A DNA stretch of 64,000 nt from Kitasatospora sp. A2-31 (GTDB taxonomy: Bacteria; Actinomycetota; Actinomycetes; Streptomycetales; Streptomycetaceae), in the NCBI RefSeq assembly GCF_022288725.1, contig NZ_JAKNTA010000004.1:654104-718103 (forward strand), written 5' to 3'. Position 1 is the stretch's first letter, and each line of letters begins with the position of its first letter. Under the pieces are notes generated by a model. The model worked only from the letters and a program-made list of their open reading frames with translations, did no database searches and was not told the DNA's origin. Below are positions 35,448-45,600 of this stretch, piece after piece. The translations under genes and the position numbers were made by a program.

Positions 35448-36131
35448 ATGTCGGAGCGCGACGAATCCTCCTCCGACCCGAACATCAACAACAACGACTA
35501 CGGGGGAGGGGGCGGGACCGGGGACGAATCCGGCTCGGACTCCGGGACCGGCGGCGACCACCACTGGACCGGCGACCCCCACGTCGGCGCCGGCCACGGC
35601 ACGTTCAGCGACACCGATCCGATCCTGCTGCCGACCGTGCCGCGCAACGGTGCCACCGGACCCGGCGGCACCGCGGTGAGCACGCCCTCGCTGGACCTCT
35701 TCGCCGCCAACATCGACCGGCTGATCGCGCCGATGAACGCCGTGATCACCGCGCTGGACGGCGTCTCGGTGGCCCCGGGCGCCTTCTACCACGCCAATCT
35801 GATGCGCAACAAGGTGAACGGGCCCAACGGCGACGACGGGCTGAAGAAGGACTTCGGCGATGCGCTGGCCTCGCTGGTGACCGGGCTGACCGACCTGCGG
35901 GACGGCGTCCGGTCGCTGAGCGCGAAGTACCGCACGACCGAGGAGGCCAATGCCATGACGGCCCGGGACTTCCAGCTCGCCATGACGGACGCCGTCGGCG
36001 ACTTCAACGCCGTGGTGACCGCGGCCGGCGGTACCGGCGGTACCGGCAGCACCGGCAGCACCGGAACGGGCAACGGCAACGGCACCGGCACCGGCGGCAC
36101 CGGCGAGGGCAACGGGAACACCCGGGCCTGA
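35448..36131 (+). CDS. T7SS-associated helical protein with Gly/Thr-rich ends
   Basis: A 227-aa protein starting 2 bp after the previous stop. Residues 1-60 are Asp/Ser/Gly-rich (NNNDYGGGGGTGDES...). A central helical segment from ~80 to 195 (LDLFAANIDRLIAPMNAVIT, DALASLVTGLTDLRDGVRSL, ARDFQLAMTDAVGDFNAVVT) looks like a longer WXG100-type helix bundle. The tail is a Gly-Thr-Asn repeat (GTGGTGSTGSTGTGNGNGTG). Probably a substrate or chaperone of this secretion locus; no named family was recognised. Confidence 0.7.
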   Translation: MSERDESSSDPNINNNDYGGGGGTGDESGSDSGTGGDHHWTGDPHVGAGHGTFSDTDPILLPTVPRNGATGPGGTAVSTPSLDLFAANIDRLIAPMNAVITALDGVSVAPGAFYHANLMRNKVNGPNGDDGLKKDFGDALASLVTGLTDLRDGVRSLSAKYRTTEEANAMTARDFQLAMTDAVGDFNAVVTAAGGTGGTGSTGSTGTGNGNGTGTGGTGEGNGNTRA

Positions 36132-36187
36132 CGGCCGAGCCGGCCCGGCCCGGCCGCGCGGCTCGGCGGATCGAGAGGAGAACGGGC

Positions 36188-38614
36188 GTGCCCGACTACA
36201 ACGGCCACGGCTTCCACCAGGGCGACGACGGCGCGGTCTTCGGCAGCCCGGACGGTACGTCGACCGGGATGACGGCCGACTACGACCTGTGGGACTGGAA
36301 GCAGATCATGGCGGCCATCAACGGCATGTCCGCCGGGACCGGCTCGGACGCCAACCTCGCGCACGCCCGGGCGATCTCCGATCCGCAGTCGCTCCAGGAC
36401 GCGGCCAACGTCTTCCACCGGGTGCAGCGGAGCCTGGAGGCGGTGGGCAAGAGCCTGGTCGACCAGGCCAAGGCGCTGGCCGGGGACGACGGGCCGTGGC
36501 GCGGCCCGGCCGCGGACGCCTTCCGCGACATGATGACCACCTTCTCCCGCCAGGTGCTGGCCAACGCCAAGGTGCTGTCCGGCGGTTCGACCGGCCGTCA
36601 CTCGGTGCCCCAGCAGCTGGCGAACAACGCGGTCACCCTCAGGAACGCCCGGAACAAGATCGTGGAGATCGACAACCACTACGCCAACGAGGCGATCCGG
36701 ATGCACGTCACGCCGATGTCCAACGGTCTCATCCCGATCAGTCAGAAGCCCGAGCTGGTCCAGATGATGAGCGAGGACATGCGGGTGGTGCTGAAGACGC
36801 TCGCCTCGCACTACCAGTTCACCGTCGACGCGATCGTCTCGCCGCAGCCGGTGCCCTCCCCGCTCAACGACCCGAACACCGCAAACGGCCCCGGAGCGGA
36901 CGGCCCCGGCGGCCCGGAGCCGCTCCCGGATCCGGGAGGCCTGGGCGACGGGCTGCCCGGTGGTGGCGACCCGGTCGGCACCGAGCTGGGCGCCTTCGGC
37001 CCCGCGGGCCTCGACCCGGCCGGTCCGGATTCCGCGGGTCTGGACCCGGCCGCCCTCGATCCGACCGGCTTCGGCCCGGTGGGTGACTTCGGCGGCTCGG
37101 CGGGGCCGGACGGTGCCGGCGGGGTGGGAGACCTCGACGGGCTCGGCCTGCTCGGCCGGCCGACGCCCTTCCCCGGCGGGACCGGGCTCGGCGGCCTCGA
37201 CCCGGCCGGACTCGACGGCGTGCTCCGCCCGGTCTCCTTCCCGGGGCTCGACGGCCTCGACGGCCCCGGCCGGTTCGGGGGCCTCGACGGCCTCGGCGGG
37301 GCCGGGCTCGGGGCGCTCGGCGCGCTCCCGTCGCTCGCCCTCGGCGGCCTCGGCTCCCTGCCCGGGGGACTCGGCGCGGGCCGGGCCGGCACCTCGCCGG
37401 GTCTGGCCGGCACCTCGCCGGGTCTGGCCGGTTTCCCGCGCGGCCTCGGCCTCGGCGGGCGGGTCGGCACCGGGCAGGGCGACGGCGAGGAGACCGGCAC
37501 CGGGACGGTCGACGGGCTGCGCGAGGGCGCGTCCTTCGGACCGACCGCCGCAACGGCCACCGAGTCGGGCCTGCCCGCCGGTTTCGGCGGGGCCGGGATG
37601 CCCTTCATGCCCGGCATGGGCGGCGCCCCGGCAGGCCGCGGCGCGGACGGCTCGGGCGAGCGGTCCGACGCCTCCGGGTTGCTGACGCCGAGCTCCGAGC
37701 CCTGGGAGAGCGGTGCGGCCGGGGCGGACGACGAGGCCGGGGCGGCCGACGGTGCGGCGGCCGGCGGCGAGGGGCTGACGGCGGGCGGTCTGCCCTTCCT
37801 GCCCGCCGCGGCTGCCGCGCCGGCTGCGGGGCGCAGCGAGGACGGCACGGGTGTGCGCTCCGAGGCCTCCGGCCTGCTCGACCCCAGCGCCGAGCCGTGG
37901 ACCGCCGCCGAGGGCGCCGGTGACGCGGTGTCGGCGGGACCACCGGCACCGGCCGTACAGCCGGGCGTCGGCCTGTTGCCGGGCTTCGGCGTGGCAGCGG
38001 CTTCGTCCGCCTCGTCCGCCTCGTCCGCGTCATCCGCCGCGGCCGCCTCCGCCCGGACGGCGGGTGCGACGGCGGGTGCAGCGGCCGGCACCGGGCCCGG
38101 TGCGGAGCGGCGTCGGGCCGAAGCGGGCAACGCGGCGGAGGCCGCCGGCGGGCAGGAGCGTCCCGGCCCCGCCCGGCCGGACGCCGCGGCCGAGCGGGCC
38201 GCCCCCCTGCCTCGGCCCGCGCCGGACGGTGGCCCGGAGGATCCGGCGCTGTGGGACCGGGGAGCGGGCGCCTTCGTCGAGCTGCTCTGGGCGGTGGGCC
38301 CCGCCCGGGACGGCCGGGGACACACCGAGGAACGGACGGCCGCCACCGACGAGGCGGCGAGCGAGCCCTGGTCCACCTGGCAGCCGGACCGCGCCGGCGC
38401 CACCGCGGCGGCCGTCGCACGGGCCGCGGCCCCGCTCGTGCTCGGGTGCGGCGAGGGGGGCCCCGAGCCGGAGCCCGAACCGGCGGAGGCGGCCGACCCG
38501 TCGGAGGCCGAGGAGCCCGCGGAACAGCGCGGCTTCGCCCACCTGCTGGTCCAGGAGGAGAGCGTCTGGGGCACCGCGCCGGACGGCCGCACCGGCACCG
38601 GCACCGCCCACTGA
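36188..38614 (+). CDS. PPE-like WXG100 protein with long Gly/Pro-rich tail
   Basis: An 808-aa probable type VII substrate. The N-terminal ~220 residues are helical with the W-x-G turn DDGPWRGPAADAFRDMMTTF (Trp about residue 102), inside a PPE-like larger helical bundle. The remaining ~590 residues are Gly/Pro/Leu/Asp-rich low complexity. Three related C-terminal elements occur: SDASGLLTPSSEPW, SEASGLLDPSAEPW and EAASEPWSTWQ, then LWDRGAGAFVELLWAVGP and QRGFAHLLVQEESVWG. The start is GTG after AGAGGAG. The conserved Trp-containing repeats may be interaction motifs. Confidence 0.8.
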   Translation: MPDYNGHGFHQGDDGAVFGSPDGTSTGMTADYDLWDWKQIMAAINGMSAGTGSDANLAHARAISDPQSLQDAANVFHRVQRSLEAVGKSLVDQAKALAGDDGPWRGPAADAFRDMMTTFSRQVLANAKVLSGGSTGRHSVPQQLANNAVTLRNARNKIVEIDNHYANEAIRMHVTPMSNGLIPISQKPELVQMMSEDMRVVLKTLASHYQFTVDAIVSPQPVPSPLNDPNTANGPGADGPGGPEPLPDPGGLGDGLPGGGDPVGTELGAFGPAGLDPAGPDSAGLDPAALDPTGFGPVGDFGGSAGPDGAGGVGDLDGLGLLGRPTPFPGGTGLGGLDPAGLDGVLRPVSFPGLDGLDGPGRFGGLDGLGGAGLGALGALPSLALGGLGSLPGGLGAGRAGTSPGLAGTSPGLAGFPRGLGLGGRVGTGQGDGEETGTGTVDGLREGASFGPTAATATESGLPAGFGGAGMPFMPGMGGAPAGRGADGSGERSDASGLLTPSSEPWESGAAGADDEAGAADGAAAGGEGLTAGGLPFLPAAAAAPAAGRSEDGTGVRSEASGLLDPSAEPWTAAEGAGDAVSAGPPAPAVQPGVGLLPGFGVAAASSASSASSASSAAAASARTAGATAGAAAGTGPGAERRRAEAGNAAEAAGGQERPGPARPDAAAERAAPLPRPAPDGGPEDPALWDRGAGAFVELLWAVGPARDGRGHTEERTAATDEAASEPWSTWQPDRAGATAAAVARAAAPLVLGCGEGGPEPEPEPAEAADPSEAEEPAEQRGFAHLLVQEESVWGTAPDGRTGTGTAH

Positions 38615-38693
38615 TCGGGGCCCGGTGCGTCCGCCGCCGAGCCCGCCCACGGCCCCGGGCGAAGGCCCGACCCCACGACGAGAGGAACCCCCG

Positions 38694-39125
38694 GTGTCCA
38701 GCCCCTACGACGAGCAGATCGAGGACCTGCTGGCGCAGTACGAGCGCCAGCGCGCCGAGGCCGCCGAGACCAGGCGCCGGATCGCGGAGACCACCGCGAC
38801 CGCCGCCGACCCCCGACAGGCCGTCAAGGTGACGGTGGGGGCCCAGGGCGAGCTCACCGCCGTGGAGTTCCCCACCGGTGCCTACCGCCGGATGGCCCCG
38901 AAGGAGCTGGCGGACCTGCTGGTCACCACCGTCGCGCGGGCCCGGGCCGAGGCCCAGGAGGCCGCCGCCGCCGTGGTGACCGGGCAGCTCCCGCCCGGCG
39001 TCACCCTCGGCGACCTGCTCCAGGGCCGGATCGATCCGACCGTGGTCCTCCCCGACGAGCCGGCCATGCCGGACGCCGTCCGGGAGTACGTGCTGCACGG
39101 GCACCCGGAGGCAGGCCGTGGCTGA
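38694..39125 (+). CDS. YbaB/EbfC-family protein
   Basis: A 143-aa protein with the YbaB layout: an N-terminal coiled helix (DEQIEDLLAQYERQRAEAAE), a central beta-hairpin (VKVTVGAQGELTAVEFPTGAYRR) and a C-terminal helix (LADLLVTTVARARAEAQEAA). YbaB proteins are small dimeric nucleoid-associated or chaperone-like proteins. Related copies are frequent inside actinomycete ESX-type loci, where their role is not established. GAGAGGAA precedes GTG 38694. Its end overlaps the next gene by 8 bp, so the two are coupled. Confidence 0.85.
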   Translation: MSSPYDEQIEDLLAQYERQRAEAAETRRRIAETTATAADPRQAVKVTVGAQGELTAVEFPTGAYRRMAPKELADLLVTTVARARAEAQEAAAAVVTGQLPPGVTLGDLLQGRIDPTVVLPDEPAMPDAVREYVLHGHPEAGRG

Positions 39126-39501
39126 CCGCGTCTTCTCCGTCGACACCGAGAAGCTGGCCGCCGCCGCACCCCAGGTGCAGGAACTGGCCGGCTTGATCAG
39201 ATCGGTCGGCACCCGGCTGGAGGCCCGGCTGGGCGAGCTCGGCGCCTGCTGGGGCGACGACTACACCGGCCGGGAGTTCCACCAGCAGTACGGCCAGCCG
39301 AAGGAACGGCTCACGGAGGCGATCGACGGCACCGCCGAGGTGCTGGACAGCACCGTGGACGGCATCGGGACGATGGCCAAGGGGCTCCGGCGGACGGAGG
39401 AGCAGAACGTCGAGGCGCTGCGCCCGCTCGCGGCCGGCGTCGGCGAGCTGAGCGGCGGGGACGGCCCGCGCACCGGCACGCCCCACTCCGGCCGCCGCTG
39501 A
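39118..39501 (+). CDS. WXG100-like ESX substrate or partner
   Basis: A 127-aa helical-hairpin protein: helix 1 (EKLAAAAPQVQELAGLIRSV...), turn GACWGDDYTGREFHQQY with a W-G-D in the WXG position, then helix 2 (RLTEAIDGTAEVLDSTVDGI). It overlaps the YbaB-like gene by 8 bp. Its position before the giant polymorphic protein suggests a chaperone-like partner for that toxin-like protein's own WXG100-type N-terminus. Confidence 0.83.
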   Translation: MADRVFSVDTEKLAAAAPQVQELAGLIRSVGTRLEARLGELGACWGDDYTGREFHQQYGQPKERLTEAIDGTAEVLDSTVDGIGTMAKGLRRTEEQNVEALRPLAAGVGELSGGDGPRTGTPHSGRR

Positions 39502-39544
39502 CCCGACCCGGACCGACCAGGCCGCACGCGACCAGGCCGACCGA

Positions 39545-39608
39545 GACCGGCACCGACCGGGACCGGCACCGACCGGGACCGGCACCGACCGGGACCGGCA
39601 CCGACCGA
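39545..39608 (+). repeat. four tandem copies of a 16-bp unit
   Basis: The unit GACCGGCACCGACCGG repeats four times head to tail between the WXG100-like gene and the giant gene, with a degenerate GACCGA run on both sides (about 39505-39650). There is no spacer structure, so it is not CRISPR. It lies inside the 170-bp leader of the giant gene. Confidence 0.85.
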
Positions 39609-39673
39609 CCGCGACCGACCGACCAGCACCGACCCGACCACACCTCGACCGACCACGCAGAGCACGGTGTCAG

Positions 39674-42600
39674 ATGAGCCTCCAGATGCCCCCCTCCTTC
39701 GACTGGCTCGCCAAGCTGACCGTCGGCCAGTCCTGGCCGCACGCCGACGAGGACAAGCTGCGCGAGCTCGGCTCGGCCTGGCACGACGCGGCCCAGGAGC
39801 TCCACGGCATCGGCCAACAGCTGGGTGCCTCGGCCTACGGCGTGCTCGACAGCGTGGGCGGTCAGGTGGCCGAGGAGTTCCAGGCCTTCGTGACCCAGCT
39901 GGAGTCCGCCCTGCCGGAGATGGCGGAGTCCTCGAAGCAGATGGGGGACCTGGGCAAGCACACCGCCCTGCAGGTCGAGTACTCGAAGTACATGATCCTC
40001 GGCCAGCTCGTGCTGCTGGCCGCGCAGATCGCCCAGTGGGCCTTCTTCGCGCCCGAGGTCCTTCCGGCCGCGATCACCTCGGCACGGGTCGCGGTGAAGA
40101 TGATCCTTCGCCGGCTGCTGATCTCGGTCGCGGCCGGCGTCGGACTCGGCGTGGGTCTGGACGCCGCCGTCCAGACCATCCAGTTCCTCAAGGGCGACCG
40201 CACGCGGTGGAGCACCGAGAACACCGCTTCGGCGGCGGTGTCCGGGGCGATCGGCGGTGCCGTCGGCGGGGTGTTCTTCGGCGTCGGCGGGGTCGTCGCA
40301 CCGAGGTTCGCGAACTCGCTGATCGGCAAGGGCGTGCTGGGGGCGGCCACCGGGATCACCACCGCGGGGATCATGCTGGGCGTGTACGGCGGCGAGGAAC
40401 TCCTCGGGGCCTCCCTCGCGGCGGGCGCCGTGGGTGCGCTCGGCGGCGGCGGCCGCCGGCGGTTCGGCGGCAAGGACGGGACTGCGCGGGTGGACCCGGT
40501 CAGCGTGGACCTGCCGGACCGCCCGGCGCTCGACCTCTCCGGCGTTCCGTCCGACAAGACCGCGGAGCCGGTTCCGGTGCCGGTGCCGGTGACCGGAGGG
40601 AGTGGGCCCGGGCCGAGCGGCAGCCGGAGCGGCACGGGCACCGGGGGTGCGTCGGCGGGCGGCCGGCCGGGGTCCGGCGGCGCGGGCCGGGACCGGGCTG
40701 ACGGGTCGCCGCCGGCGTCCGGCTCCTCCGGGCGCGCCGCCGCCGTCCTGCCGGGCTTCGCGACGGCGACCGGCGACACCGGACGGTCCGTCGCCCGCGG
40801 CGGAGCCGGAACGGTTGCCACCCCCGGCAGTGCGCCGGCGACCCGGGGAAGCGGTGCCGGATCCGGTACCGCCGGGGCGGGCGCAGGGCGGCAGGGTGTG
40901 GCCGGTGCCGCGCGGACGCAGGCCGCGACCGGTGCGGCGGCCGGCGGCGGCGCCGGGCGTTCTGCCGGAGCGCCCGCCGGTGCGTCCACCGGGCCGGTCC
41001 GGCCGGCCGAGGGCGCGACGCCCGCGACCGGTCACGCTGCGTCGGGCAGCAGGACGGCGGCCGCCGCCCCCGGCGGGGTCGGGGCGCAGGCCGGACCGGG
41101 CGGCGGCGCCCCGAACCCGGCGCTCCGGACGGCCTCCGGCGGACCGGAGACCAGGACGGCCACCCCCGCGACGGGTGTCTCCCGCAGCGGAGACCACGCG
41201 ACGGGGGAGGCGGGTGGCGGCTCCGGCCGCACCGCCCCGGCGGTGGGCCGCCCGGCGACGTCCTCCGCCCCGGTGGCCACCGGCTCCGGCGGAGGGGAGC
41301 CCCGGGGAGGGGCCGCCGGCGCGGCCACGGTCCGCACCGAGACCGGCCCGGCCACGGCGGGTTCGGCCGCCCCGAAGGGCGAACCGGCCCCGCGCCCGGC
41401 AGCGGCGACGGCGGTGGCCACGTCGGGCGGTCCGGAGGCCGCCCGGCCGGCCGCGGCGCAGCCGCGTCCGTCCGGGGCGGGTGCGTCCGACGCCCTGCCG
41501 TCCGGGCCGCGGCCGACCGGCGCCGGGCCCGCGGACGCCCGCCCGTCCGACGCCCGCCCCTCCGAGCCGAACCCCTCCGAGCCGAACCCCTCCGACCCTC
41601 GCCCGCCGGCGCCGCGGATCCGCCTGGACCGCACGCCCCGGTTCGTCGTCCGGTCCTCCTTCGAGGCCCGCCGCTTCGAGTTCGACGGCCCGGTCACCGA
41701 CCTCACGGTGCGGGTCGCCTTCCGCGACGGCGGGCGCGGCCACGACACCGCCGGGATCTGGGAGCGTGTGGTCCGCGGGGTCGAGGAGCACTTCAACGCC
41801 CCCCGGTACGAGCTTCCCAACGGCGACCGGCTGCACGTCACCGTGCTGCCCGCCCGCCCGGGCGAGCCCGCGCACCTGACGGTGGACCTGGTCGGTCGCC
41901 GCCGCGCCATGGACCAGCGTTCCTGGTGGCCGGACGCCGAGCCGGTGGACTACGCCCACGAGATCGGGCACCAGCTCGGCCTCCGCGACGAGTACCGCAC
42001 CGCGGACCTCCCGCACCGTCCGGGTGTCGAGGGCAGCCTGTACGGCGACTACCGCCGCCCGGCCCCGGAAGGCTTGCGGCAGGGCGGCCTGCGCGTCCGG
42101 CACCGGGGGCTGATCGGCGCCGTCGTGGGCGACCTGGGCGACCCGGCCCCCGCCGGTCCGCACCCCCGCACCTGGGAGGAGGCCCGGGCGGCGGCCACCC
42201 CGCACGCCCGCAGCCACACCTGGGTCGACCCGGTCTCCGACCCGCTGCAGCTCGGGCCGGGCAGCCGCCCCCGGTCCTCCGAGTCGCTCCTCGTCGCGCC
42301 GCGGACGTACGGCTCGCAGACCGGTCCGCAGGGCAGCACCTCGCACGGCCACACCACGCACGGTCAGCCGTCCTCCGGCGGGCCGTCCCCGACGCAGGGC
42401 CCCGGCACCGACGACACCTCGCGCAACTCGGTGATCATGCAGCCCGGCTACTCCTCCGGCGACCGCTTCGGCATCTCGGTGGCGCTGCTCGCCGACCCGG
42501 ACATGCACGTCCTGATCGCCCGCGGGCCCGATCCCGGCACGCCCGGGCACGACGCGGTCCGCGACAAGTCCCGGGAGATCGCGGCGTTCTACGCCTCCGT

Positions 42601-45600
42601 CGGGATCGAGCCGCGGCGGATCCATCAGGTTCCGGTGCCGAGCATGGAGAAGAAGGGCCTCTGGCGGGCCCTCAACGCCGAGGCCTACCGCATCGTGCGG
42701 GAGGAGTGGCGGGTCGAGAAGCCGTTCGACGAGATGTTCCAGGTCAAGGAGATCTGGGGGGTCACCGACGGCACCGACCTCGTCGCCGAGCGGTTCTCGC
42801 CCCAGCTGCGCGAGCGGGTGCGCGAGGCCTGGGGGCTGACCGATGCCGACGACGCGCGGATCGGATCCTGGTTGTCCGGCCGGGGGATCAACCTGCCGGC
42901 GACCGGTGGGAAGGTCCTGGTGCTGTGGTCCCGCTTCACCGGCAAGGCCACCCAGTGGAGCGAGCTGCGCAGCCGGATGGAGCACGACACCGGGTTCCAG
43001 GGCGTCCGGCAGATCGTGCGGGACCTCGCGCGCGACTACGACACCGTCGTCATCACCGGAGACCCTCACCCGAACGCCGCGAAGGCCGGTAAGTGGGCCG
43101 AACTGGTCAACGGGCTCCGGGCCGAACTGGGCGTCGACAACGTCCACCAGATCACCGGCTTCTGGCGGGGCGGCGGACCGGAGCTGACCGGCTGGGGCGG
43201 CGACACCCGCGCCGGGCAGTTCCGCCTCTACGACTACCTCCACCGTCACCACCGGTTGGACCACCTCGGCTTCCGCTCCGGCAACCTGGAGGCCGTCGCG
43301 CTGGTCGGCCACCGGGTGACCTACCTGGAGGAGGTCGGCGCCAGCGGCTCGGCCCGGATGGAGAAGTGGCACGACACCGGCGACGGCCGGACGGCCCTCG
43401 GCGGGACGGCCCCCGGCTACGAGCGGGTGACGGTCTCCGGACCGCCCACCGCCTCCGGCCGGTACGCCCAGCAGTACGACCTCGACGGGTACGACGCCCA
43501 GGGCGGGAAGTACCAGCCCCCGCCGCCGGACAGCTGGTGGCACAAGCCGGTCGAGGTCCACGGCCAGGAGCGCGGTTTCGGGATCTCCGATCTGGACTCC
43601 ATCCGCGAGCAGTTGGCGCTCCCCGAGGCCGACCGTGCGGGGGAGGGGCGGGCCGCGTTCCACGCGGACCGGGTCCGCCACCTGCAGCGCCGCTACGAGA
43701 CGCTGCGCAACGGCGTCGTGACCTACTCGGGCGGCGGCCCGCAGGTGGAGGCGTACCTGGCCACGTACGACCAGTACTTCCGGATGCCCGTGGAGCAGTA
43801 CCCGGCCGGGGCCGAGCAGCTGTACCACGACCTCGTCCAGTACGCGCTGCCCGGGCTGCCGCAGCTGTGGACCTACTACCGGGGCCTGGTGATCCAGGCG
43901 TACGCCAATGCGGCGGCCGCCGCGGCGCAGTCGGCGCCGGGCGAGGTGGCCCCCCGGGCGCCGCAGTCCGACGGCTCCGACCGCACCGGCCCCGGGTCCC
44001 CGCCGTCGGCTGCCGCGGCCGCGACGTCGGGCGGCGCCGGCTCCCCGACGCCCGGGGCGCCGGCCGGGCCGTCCTCCTCGGGCGCCGGGCCGTCCTCCTC
44101 CGGCGCCGGTGGCCCGGCGCCGGCCGGGCGCTCCGGCGGCATCGGCGCCGGGACCGCGCGGGAGCAGTACGGCATCCCCGAGAAGAACTTCGGGAAGTTC
44201 CGGCGGCTGGCGCACGAGCGGGGCCTGGTCATCGACGTGCGGCCCACCAACACCGAGGCGCCCAGGTGGCTCGACCAGGGAATGCTGCCGAAGCCGAAGG
44301 ACATCAAGGCCAAGACCATCAACGAGCTGGACGTCCACCTCGGGGCGAAGCGCGAACACGTCGGCCTGGTCGGGTACTTCGAGCCCGAGCTGCCCGCGCG
44401 CGAGGCGCTGGAACCCGGTACGTGGGAGCGGGTCGAGGCCCGGTACCGCCAGCGCGCCCACGAGTTCGCCGAACTCGCCCCGGTGCTGGGGCGGCTGACC
44501 GACGAGGGCCGCTTCACGGTCCGGGACGGGCTGGTGCTGGGGCGCGACGGCCGGGGCGAGTGGCGCGGCATCACCGGTGACCACGACGTCTTCGACATCA
44601 CCACTCCGGGCGGCTCCCGGCTGACGCCGACCAGGTACGACGGCGTGGTGGGGGAGATGATGGCCAACGACATGGCCGTCATGCACGGCGCGCACAGCTA
44701 CTGGGCGCCGCAGTCGCCGTTCAGCAAGGGCATCTTCGACAAGATCAACGCCTCCCACCTGCCGGGCGGCGAGCCGCTGGTCCGGTTCCGCCCGGGCGCG
44801 GAGGACGCCGAGCTGGTCCACGCCGTCGAGCGGCCCGCGGACGGCACGGCGCTCGACCGCCCCACCCCGGCGGGCACCCACCACCCGGGCGAGCGGCCCG
44901 CGGTCGCCCCGGCGCACCCGGGCGGGGCCGACCGCCAGCCGACCGGGCGCACCGCGGAGGGCCCGCCGGCCGAGCAGCCCCATGCACCGGAGTCGTCGGT
45001 ACCGCCGGGCGTGGCGCCGGGCGTGCCGCTGTCCGCGCCGCCGTCGTCCGCGCGGGGCACCTTCCCCTTCCGGGCGGGCTCCGGCGAGCCCGATCCGGTC
45101 CAGGCCGCCCGGGTCGACGCGCTCGCCGCGGAGCTGGCGGTCGACGTGGTGGCGCGTGCGGCCGCGGGCCTGCCCCTGCCGCGGGTCACGGTCACCGGAC
45201 ACGCCAACGGCACGGTCGCCGGACAGCCGCACTTCGGCCGGGCGATGCAGCTCGGCCGGGCCCGGGCGGAGGCCGTCGCCGAGTTGCTCCGCCACCGTCT
45301 CGGCGTCCACCTGGCCGGGTCGGACCGCGCGCTGACGGCGGACCGCGTCGAGATCACCGTGCGCTCGCGCGGCCAGGAGCTGCCGGAGGGCGTGGACCCC
45401 TCCCGGGTCACCGAGGAGACCCGCCGCCGGGCCGTGGTCACCGTCGAGCCCCCCGCCCCCGCCGAGCCGCCGCACCACGTCAACCCGCCCGTGCCGAGCG
45501 GGGATTCACCGGACGCGCCCACCTCCGAGCGACGCACGGGGGACGCCGGTCCGGGCGCCCACGCATCCGCCGCAGGGGCCACCCCGGCAGCCGGGATCCG

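Noticed and set aside
39545..39608. Possible CRISPR array
   Set aside because: The 16-bp units are directly abutting without spacers, and no cas gene is present.
39311..45478. A 2055-residue open frame antisense to the giant T7SS protein
   Set aside because: Same cause: codon-position bias leaves the complementary frame open. There are no recognisable motifs and no ribosome site.
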